Source: Mucidula mucida
Lineage: Eukaryota > Basidiomycota > Agaricomycetes > Agaricales > Physalacriaceae
Reading direction: 5' to 3'
DNA length: 40,119 nt
NCBI GenBank assembly: GCA_015501055.1
Contig: JADNYV010000311.1
Location: 1 to 40,119, forward strand
This document shows positions 33,416 through 40,119 of the stretch, piece by piece (within the stretch, counting starts at the first letter, position 1; the number at the start of each line of letters is the position of its first letter). A program made the translations under genes and the position numbers. The notes below the pieces were generated by a model. The model saw nothing but the letters and a program-made list of their open reading frames with translations. It was not told the DNA's origin and did not search any database.

Positions 33416-34825
33416 TTAACAACAATCAATAAAATTTCCCACGATGCGATGGTAGGCGAACGTACCATATCCCTTGACGGCGTCTTCTGACTCTGTGGCT
33501 TCGCCTTCGGTTAGTAAGCCCTCCCGAATGAGAACAGGGCTCGGCGCAGGGACCATGGGTACATTGTCGCCCGGGCGCACGAAATAGAAGAGCCCTAGTC
33601 GTTCAAGATGCGCTTGGTCGGGGGAGGACGTACGACGCGATGGACGGTGCTCTTGATGTATCCCTAGAAACAAAGCACGATGAGCTCGGGGGAAGGAACA
33701 TAGAAAGTCCATGTACCTTGGTCAAGAACGAAAGCGTATCAGCTGCGTTGCACGTAATGCCTCCTGGGATGTATTTAACCCACTTCCATTCGTTGGACGG
33801 AGTTCGGATTTGAAGTCTGGGGAACGTCGGATTTGTGAAGGAGTTTATAGAACGATGTGACCTACGCTGCCACGGACTGTGAGAATAGTAATGTAAGCGA
33901 CCCTAAGAGTAGACAGGTCAGGGAATGATCGTGGTTATGAGTCCGAAACCTATTTACCAAAGTCTGCAAAGATAGTCAGTCGATAATACGGAAAGTAAGC
34001 TTTGAATACGTACCTGTATGTCCCGCGCTCCACTGGTCGCCAATCTTCTTGTCCTCCTCAAGCGATCGTGGATGGTAGACCATCTAGGACTATAGTTAGT
34101 AACATATAGTATCGACATATATAAAAACGGACGCACATATCGCAGATGATCCTCTGACGGTGCATCGTAGTGGTGCCGATCGACGAAATAGTTTTCTGGA
34201 AGCTCCAAGATTATAGCGAACAGAACGAAGAGTCTTCGAATGACATTCTCCCAGACTAGACGATGGAAGGGTGCGATCTCGTCGTGGAACTGCCGGACGA
34301 TATCGTGCAGAGGAACGTTCTCGTAGTCGGGCGTGAGCTTGGGTACGTTGAGCTGAAGATACGCGGTATCAGCCTGGGTATTAATGGTATACAACTAGTA
34401 AGCGTACCATTTCCATATTCTCCTTAACATCGCTGTTACCGATGAACCGTGTCGGCTCGCGATAGCCAAAGTAGCTGTCAGCGCAGCGTCAGAGATAAGG
34501 CCTAATACAACGATACATCGAAAACGTACTTTCCCTCCTTGAAATCGCAAGCGACTTTCCTCTTCTCTTCAAGAGGAAGCTTGAAAAACGCGTTCCCAAT
34601 AGCGAGCTGACGATCAAGCTGCTCTTGAGAAATACCAGTATTGACGACCGTCCAGAAACCCCAGTTCTTCACCGCGTCTTTCAGATCGGCCGCAAGCGCT
34701 TCCTTTCCACCAGGTGTATCGAACTTGGACAAATCGATGATCACCAGCGGTGCCCAATCGAGGGACGCAGACGTCGGAGGCGGGATAGTCCAAGGCTGAA
34801 CGGTGGGCTTGTGGATTGCGGGCAT
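33416..34825 (-). CDS. 2-oxoglutarate/Fe(II)-dependent oxygenase (isopenicillin-N-synthase-like) with a 6-nt micro-exon
   Basis: Eight minus-strand exons: 34825-34530, 34474-34408, 34373-34137, 34083-34014, 33963-33958, 33902-33866, 33816-33717 and 33663-33416. The N-terminal DIOX_N part has LVIIDLSKF, KNWGFWTVVNTGI and AFFKLPLEEKRK. The middle has YFGYREPTRF and SEDHLRYM. The catalytic core has GHTDFGSLTLLF (iron ligands His and Asp), LSFLTKGYIKSTVHRVV (distal His) and RLGLFYFVRPG (2OG-binding Arg). The enzyme would hydroxylate or desaturate a small molecule; the substrate is unknown. The Asp-Phe pair of HTDFG is encoded by the six-base exon 33963-33958. The last exon needs one more C in the CCCCC run near 33624 to keep the conserved frame, probably a base error. 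It is divergent from an MFS permease. Confidence 0.88.
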
Positions 34826-35461
34826 TATGATGGGGTAAGGAAGTAGTTTGCCCCTTCTTGATTGTTATAAATATCGGCAATGGAGGGTTATCGCTTGGGC
34901 TTGCACGGGACCGCAATCTTCGAAAGAGGCCATATTGCACCATTCAGTGATGATATGGCTGCGACATCAGGGCGCCTAGTCAAAGCGGCCCACGCTCCGA
35001 TGATGGGAGGTTTGAGAGGTTGCGCAAGAGGAAGACGCGATGATGCCACAATCAGGGATGGGAAATGTGCGCGCAAGGACAACAGATTGACAGCGTCGGA
35101 TCCGCTGTGGACGTATGTCCCCCCGCGATTCTGAGTTATCTACGAGCTGATTGATCCGCGCGTGCAGTCGGTGGTGAAAGGAAGAAGGGGCGGCATCACG
35201 TGTCGCTACAAGACGCGTCAACAATTTGAATTTCACACGTTCCTCACTTCATCCAGACTTGCATCATCATGTCTAAATGCACATAGCTGGGTTGTCATGA
35301 GCGTTATCATGGGATGCTATTGGTGGCAATTTCTTATCTGCGTTTCGCTCCCCAGGCCCATCGATCTTCCATCGCCTTGCACTTGAGCGCGGCGAGGGTA
35401 TAATACAGCGAATGTCGTTCGTCATTCCCTTGAGTGACTTCGCTCGCTCTAGCCCCCCGTT
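34826..35461. promoter_or_regulatory. Shared divergent promoter region of oxygenase and MFS permease
   Basis: This 636-base gap separates the two start codons, transcribed outward. A TATTTATAA-like element on the minus strand (34866-34874) lies about 40 bases upstream of the oxygenase ATG. Several short frames here show no motif. Joint regulation of the pair is an inference from the arrangement. Confidence 0.45.
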
Positions 35462-37311
35462 ATGTCTCTGGATCTCGACCGCAAAAGCTCCATCATCGCG
35501 ACGCCCTCCGTAGAGGATCCTGAACTGGGCACGCCGCTTTCAGAAGAGGAGCTGCGAAAAGTTCAACGGCGCATTGGTAAAGAGGAATCTTCAGACCTTG
35601 GCATAACGCGAACTGACGGGAATTTGTTTAGACCTTCGCATCCTTCCCTGGTTATGCATCACCTACCTCGTCATGCGTATCGACATCAACAATGTGTCCA
35701 ACGCGGCCATCATGAATATCGAGCAAGGTCATGGGATCAAGAAGCAGCTAAATCTTAGCCCTCAGCAATGGAACTGGGTCATATCCTGCTTTTTCTATCC
35801 ATACGCTGCGCTGGAACCCATCTCAACGCTGCTCATGAAACGAACAACGTTTGTCTCTTCTTTTGTTACAAGTGCATTAATCGTTCTGACGCTTTCGGGT
35901 AATAGACCCAGCTTTTGGATTGGACGCATCATGATCACCTGGGGAATCATCGTCTGCTGCGTCGGCGCTGTGCAAAACTATGGTGGCTTAATAACTTGTC
36001 GTGTCTGTGAGTTTTTGCGCTTGCCAAACCATTGTCTTTACTTTAGTCTTACACCTTTTAAAGTGCTGGGCGCCGCCGAAGCAGGATACTATCCTTGCGT
36101 CATCTACTACTTGGCGTTCTGGTTCCGACCAGAAGAACTCGCTTTACGAATCGCCGCATTCTACTCCTTCGGACAGGTCAGCGGTTTCGTCGGAGGGTTC
36201 CTCGCCTTTGCTGTTTCCTACGCGGACGGGAGGCTAGCGGGTTGGCGATGGCTCTTCATCATCGGTTAGTCGATTTTTAGGACCCTCTTCAGTAAGGGTA
36301 TTGACCTTTGACTACGACAGAGGGCATTCCTGCGATCCTCATGGGTGTCGCGACGCTGTTCATTCTGCCTGATTACCCCCAGACAGCAAAGTTCCTCAGC
36401 GAACGTGAGCGGGCGACTGTCATCGGACGCCTCTCTTCCGACGCGCCCACAAAGGAAAGCAAGACTTGGGACACACCCCAGGTCATTAGGCTCGTTTCAG
36501 ACCCCAGCTTCTGGTCGTTCTCCGCCGTTTGGTTCTGCCATGCTGTTGGAGGCTTTGGTCTTTCTTACGTTCTCCCAACTGTCATCTACGAACTTGGTAC
36601 GTGTCCTTCATATATCAAAAGCCGGACTGAGTCTGTACAGGATTCACCACAACTGCTCTGAGCAACGTTCTTTCCATGCCGCCTTCGTTTCAGCCTTCGT
36701 CCTACTGAACCTGCTTGGCTGGCTCATTCACGCCATTACTGGAATCCTTTCCGCGTCGCAATGGGCTGTAAGTTATTCTGCTTCAATATCGGCAGTGTGT
36801 CTGACGCTTTCGTAGTGGAGTTCACGAACATCATTTGTTGTATAATTCTCCTGACGGTCAAGGTAAGTGTTATGAAAGCGCTGGTCCAGCAACATCTCAA
36901 CCTTGCCAGGTTCCCGTCGTCCGATATCTATCACTTCTGGTGGCGACTGCTACCGCCGGCTCTGTCTATCCCGTCCTATGGCCCAACCGTGTCGAGGCAT
37001 CCCGCGGAACCACTGCTGCTGGCATGTCAATCGGTATCACCAATGCTATCGCCCAGTTCAGTGGCATTCTCGGGCCTCAAGTCTTCTCAAGTACGTCTCG
37101 CTGACTCCCACGATACTCACAGACATTCATTGTTATTATTCGTTTAGCGACCTATGGACCTACCTATAAAGTATCCTTTTCCGTTTGTGTTGGGCTACTC
37201 GCTGGCTCGATACTGGCCATCGCCATCAGTGGTGCGCTGCTAGGGCGTCTTCGGAACCATAGGGCACAAATAGAGAGCCCTGATGAAACTACGAAAGCAG
37301 ATAGCTCTTGA
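35462..37311 (+). CDS. MFS permease of the allantoate/anion:cation symporter type
   Basis: Nine exons: 35462-35576, 35632-35848, 35906-36006, 36064-36264, 36321-36596, 36641-36767, 36816-36862, 36910-37090 and 37148-37311. Family landmarks appear in order: LRILPWLCITYLVMRIDINN (TM1), KKQLNLSPQQWNW, RIMITWG, GAVQNYGGLITCR, LGAAEAGYYPCVIYYLAFWF, RIAAFYSFGQVSGF, LAGWRWLFIIEGIPAI, DYPQTAKFLSERER, LNLLGWLIH, NIICCIILLTVKVPV, GTTAAGMSIG and GPQVFS. It should have about 12 membrane helices and import an organic anion, as Dal5/Tna1 relatives do (allantoate, nicotinate). Exon 6 needs one base restored at TCGTTT near 36686 and another at its end (GGCTGTAAGT near 36767); both fit one lost G and together restore the phase exactly. 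The substrate cannot be named. Confidence 0.85.
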
Positions 37312-38221
37312 GTAGAAATAAAATTCATTGAAACGAGTGACGCCTATGGCTTGCGACGAAGTTTTTGCCCTATCGAACCGATATCCGACAGCGAAGAGTT
37401 TTCTGGTTGACTGGTACCCATATCGGTGAGCGTGGCGTGACTGACCATTTCATCATGCCATCATGATATGGCCGGCGCCGTGCTGTACCTAGCGGACTAG
37501 ATTTCAAGGTTTGCTCATGGACGAATCCCATTCCTTGAACCCGGTGGTATAAGACTGATTAGACTCGGGCGCCAGACAAGATTCTCCAAATGGGAACACC
37601 CAGTGCCGACTTCATTTAACTCAAAAATTAATCACCACCTCTGGCACTTCTACGCAGTCGTTTATTGGGAGGTTTGTCTGGGCATGCGGTCATGCAAATT
37701 ACCAACACGTTTCCTGCAGATTCGCCCGGGAGGGGTTCCCTGATGCGGTGACACAAAGAATTGCATTTGAGGGTGAACGTGATGGCGGTAAGCAAATAAG
37801 TGTCAATCTGCCGTGTTTGCGCTGAGTCGTCTGGAAGGCGCTACGCATCGTTTTCCAGTTGCCTTCCCTTCTGACTCCAACCCTAGGCATAGCAAGACGC
37901 TCTACAGAGCGAAGACTACCTGTAACATTAGCGTGGCAGTCGCAGAGGTCCAACGATGAGCTTGCCACGCATCCTCTGGAACCTTTAATCTGCATGGGCG
38001 ACTCCCACCTCCTTGCCATTCTTTCCCAGATTCTCGAACGCTCGAGCTAATACCGGACTTATCCTGTTTCTGGATGCGCGGCACGAACACCGTATCATAT
38101 GGGCTGGACCGGGATGTCATGATGCAGGGTTGTCAACAATGCTGTGCCGGTCCAAGCGCACTGTAAGTATCAAAGTGTTCGCTGCATCAACATCACTTCT
38201 TCGCTTCCTCTTACCCTCATC
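37312..38221. other. Intergenic; 3' part is the leader of 4HB copy C
   Basis: No gene recognised between 37312 and about 38100. From about 38130 the sequence resembles the leader of copies A and B (GTGCCGGTCC, then CTTCGCTTCCTCTTACCCTC just before the ATG). Confidence 0.45.
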
Positions 38222-39945
38222 ATGTCCGCCTCATCCCACGACATCTCCTCCACGGATGACGATGACCGGTATACGACTTCCAATGCATCTGACGACGACG
38301 TCCCTGTTGAAGATGCCCAAACCCACTACCAAGGTTGCGAGTCCGACATCTTAGATGAAGAGGAGGAGCGCGAGGGCGGAAAACTTGAAATTCTATTATG
38401 GAACCACAACTTCAGGCAACGTGATCCACCTGAAGCAAGGTATGTCATCGGCATCAGTGACAGGGTATGAACCTCAGAATCATGTTTAGCGACATGCAGG
38501 ATCTTGTCGCGCCTTCGAGGAGCAGTACACAATGGATGTCGCTGACCGAGTATAACAATCGGTGTGATGCAATAGTGGACATTGTAGAGAGGTGCCTGGA
38601 GGCCGGGACCGTACTTTCTGAGACTGTAGGTGGTGTGGCAAGACAGTGGTGGAATGACATACTTTCAAATCAGCGACACCATGGCATGGTGAGTGTATAT
38701 CACATTAGCCTGAGTTTGCCTATATACTTAGTTTGATTTGTAGATGTACAATCATTTCTTGGACCTTCAGGCATTGGTCATTCTCATCATGTCCAGCAAA
38801 GGAGCTTCGACCGATACCTTCTGGTGGGAAACTTGTACACTCTACATTCCCAGTCGAGGATTGTGCCACCACTCCTTTACCTCCAGTGCGTTTGAGGGAA
38901 GGATTCTGGTGGATCTTTCACGAGACAGACCTTGGAAGGATCTTGCAGAAGTCATGCGGATAACCCTGCCATACTTCCGGGAGATGAAGGCTCGCCTCGA
39001 CACGCTGTCCATAAATGTGGGCTACTCCTCTGATTCCGCATCGATTCTTGGACCGTCAAATCTGGCAAATCTCATTACGTGCCTCGATATCGCGGAGAGT
39101 GTCGCGAAGATGGTGCCCGTCTTTGGAGACGTGCTGGAGGGCGTGTGTGGAATCCTGCGAAAGACAGTGCAAGCCGCAGAGGTCAGTACTCTTCCATATT
39201 GCGCGCAATGTTGTCGGACTGATGTCTTTCCAGAATGCTCGCGCTGCGCGCGACGAATGCCGGGCTCTCGCAGAGCACACAGCTTCCATAACGCTTGCTA
39301 TCCTAAACGAGATCGTGCCTGCGTCTACGCTCAGTGGTGGTGAGTTCAAAAGGATTTGTGACCTTCGCGAGTAGGTCGCCGCGCTCCTAGTACTTTAATG
39401 GACGCTGACTCGCTTCAATAACAGCACAATCAAGATTGTAGATTCCCGAGTGCAGAGGCTCTCGAAGCTCGGGCGTCTGAAGTACATTGTATGTCGTGGA
39501 ATAATCAACGCTGAGGTTATGAAATTACGCGCCCAAGTGGATAACGCGCGAATCGCGTTCAACGTATGCTCGGTACATCTTCATTTTGTACCCTACTCAT
39601 CACTTCATCAGATTCGCAGCGATATATCAACGACGCAATTACTCACCGACCTCAGAAACATGCAAATACGTCTAGCATCGCGTGTTGAGAATATTTACGA
39701 GGGTCAAAAGACGACACACCATATGTTGCGCACAATTTTGGTCAAGGTTTGGCCCGAAATCTACAGTCGCATCGATACTCACTGTCCTGATGTAGGTACA
39801 AGGTCATAGCGGAGGCGCGTATATTGTTAAATCAGGTCTAAAAGGGGCAGAGACGATGGGTACCGGCTGTAGTGTTTGCAATCATCGTGAGCCTTTCATC
39901 CGAAAACAGCAGTTGTACATAGCAAAGAATAAACTGCCACAATAA
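38222..39945 (+). CDS. 4HB family copy C, open with an altered C-terminal tail
   Basis: Exons 38222-38439, 38478-38688, 38744-39181, 39234-39370, 39425-39563, 39612-39746 and 39796-39945 join in frame to 475 residues. Exons 2-6 have exactly the lengths found in copy B (211, 438, 137, 139, 135). The acidic N-terminus (SSTDDDDRYTTSNASDDD) is followed by the shared middle (ETVGGVARQWW; VILIMSSKGA; YIPSRGL) and the helical core (NLITCLDIAESVAKMVPVF, CRALAEHTASITLAIL, VDSRVQRLSKLGRLKY, LLTDLRNMQIRLASRV). That core resembles the MLKL/HeLo-like four-helix bundle. Relative to A, B and E, an extra base before the usual EAD stop shifts the tail, giving 30-odd novel residues to the stop at 39945. If intron 6 is retained the frame ends at 39809 instead. 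It was probably functional until recently and may still be. Confidence 0.72.
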
Positions 39946-40119
39946 AGATCGCATCAAGCGTTACTAATGAATCTCACGACGACGACGCCCGTCACGACTT
40001 GTCAAGGGAGTAATATTTTGTGCAGAATGAAGCATAACGTCAAAACAATTCGTCCCAATACATTCTGTTTGGCTACCACTCACTTCGCCGATATCAGAAT
40101 AACTGCCGACCCAACCTCC
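39946..40119. other. 3' flank of copy C, nothing recognised
   Basis: This stretch is short and holds no motif, repeat or open frame worth calling; it probably includes the 3' UTR of copy C. Confidence 0.4.

Noticed and set aside
32719..33432. 237-codon plus-strand frame as a gene
   Set aside because: No family motif, no supporting splice or promoter signals, and overlap with the oxygenase 3' end. Length alone is not enough.
14539..37311. Secondary-metabolite gene cluster (P450, 2OG oxygenase, MFS)
   Set aside because: The P450 lies 16 kb from the other two with unrelated genes between, and no backbone synthase is present; only the adjacent oxygenase-permease pair is kept.
6105..39945. 4HB family as HET-s-like amyloid effectors or NLRs
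   Set aside because: No amyloid repeat motif, P-loop or repeat domain is visible in any copy; only the helical-bundle resemblance is supported.
1..40119. CRISPR arrays or bacterial operons
   Set aside because: No regularly spaced repeats; genes are intron-rich and eukaryotic in structure.

Overview
The window looks like nuclear DNA from a filamentous basidiomycete, most likely an Agaricomycete. Genes are split by many short GT-AG introns (mostly about 40-60 nt), several protein types are typical of mushroom-forming fungi, and a eukaryotic tRNA-Ala (no encoded CCA) is present. It mixes conserved single-copy genes with lineage-specific, partly decayed gene families.

Layout: ornithine aminotransferase (201-1895); an inverted-repeat element (about 2150-2460) and tRNA-Ala (2506-2580, minus); an unresolved stretch; an F-box-like protein (3940-5360); copy A of a multi-exon family called here the 4HB family (6105-7693, decayed); a zinc-finger gene relic (minus, about 7780-8003); 4HB copy B (9191-10825, intact); a single-pass membrane protein (12289-13540); a secreted DUF3472-like protein (14539-15418); a damaged cytochrome P450 (16030-17689); two tandem paralogs sharing a C-terminal WPWYPT motif (18080-19751 and 20372-22255); 4HB copy D (23101-23800, deleted inside); a C2H2 zinc-finger protein (24581-25694); a gene-poor stretch with degenerate sequence (25.7-28.5 kb); 4HB copy E (minus, 28554-29624, decayed); a Dma1-type FHA-RING ubiquitin ligase (minus, 30060-31565 or longer); a 2-oxoglutarate/Fe(II) oxygenase (minus, 33416-34825) divergent from an MFS permease (35462-37311); and 4HB copy C (38222-39945, open but with a changed tail).

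The most interesting system is the 4HB family. Five related loci lie in 34 kb and share exon architecture: an acidic N-terminus, a variable middle, then a long helical region resembling the four-helix-bundle N-terminal domain of MLKL/HeLo-like fungal cell-death proteins, with no kinase, NACHT or other sensor domain. Two copies (B, C) are open and three are relics. That fits a birth-and-death family such as those of fungal immunity or allorecognition. The function is inferred, not shown.

A caution applies to the whole window. Conserved genes (OAT, P450, Dma1, 2OG oxygenase, MFS) repeatedly appear to lack one base in a run of identical bases, so single-base frameshifts may be sequence errors. 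I base pseudogene calls on nonsense codons, lost splice sites and deletions rather than on indels.
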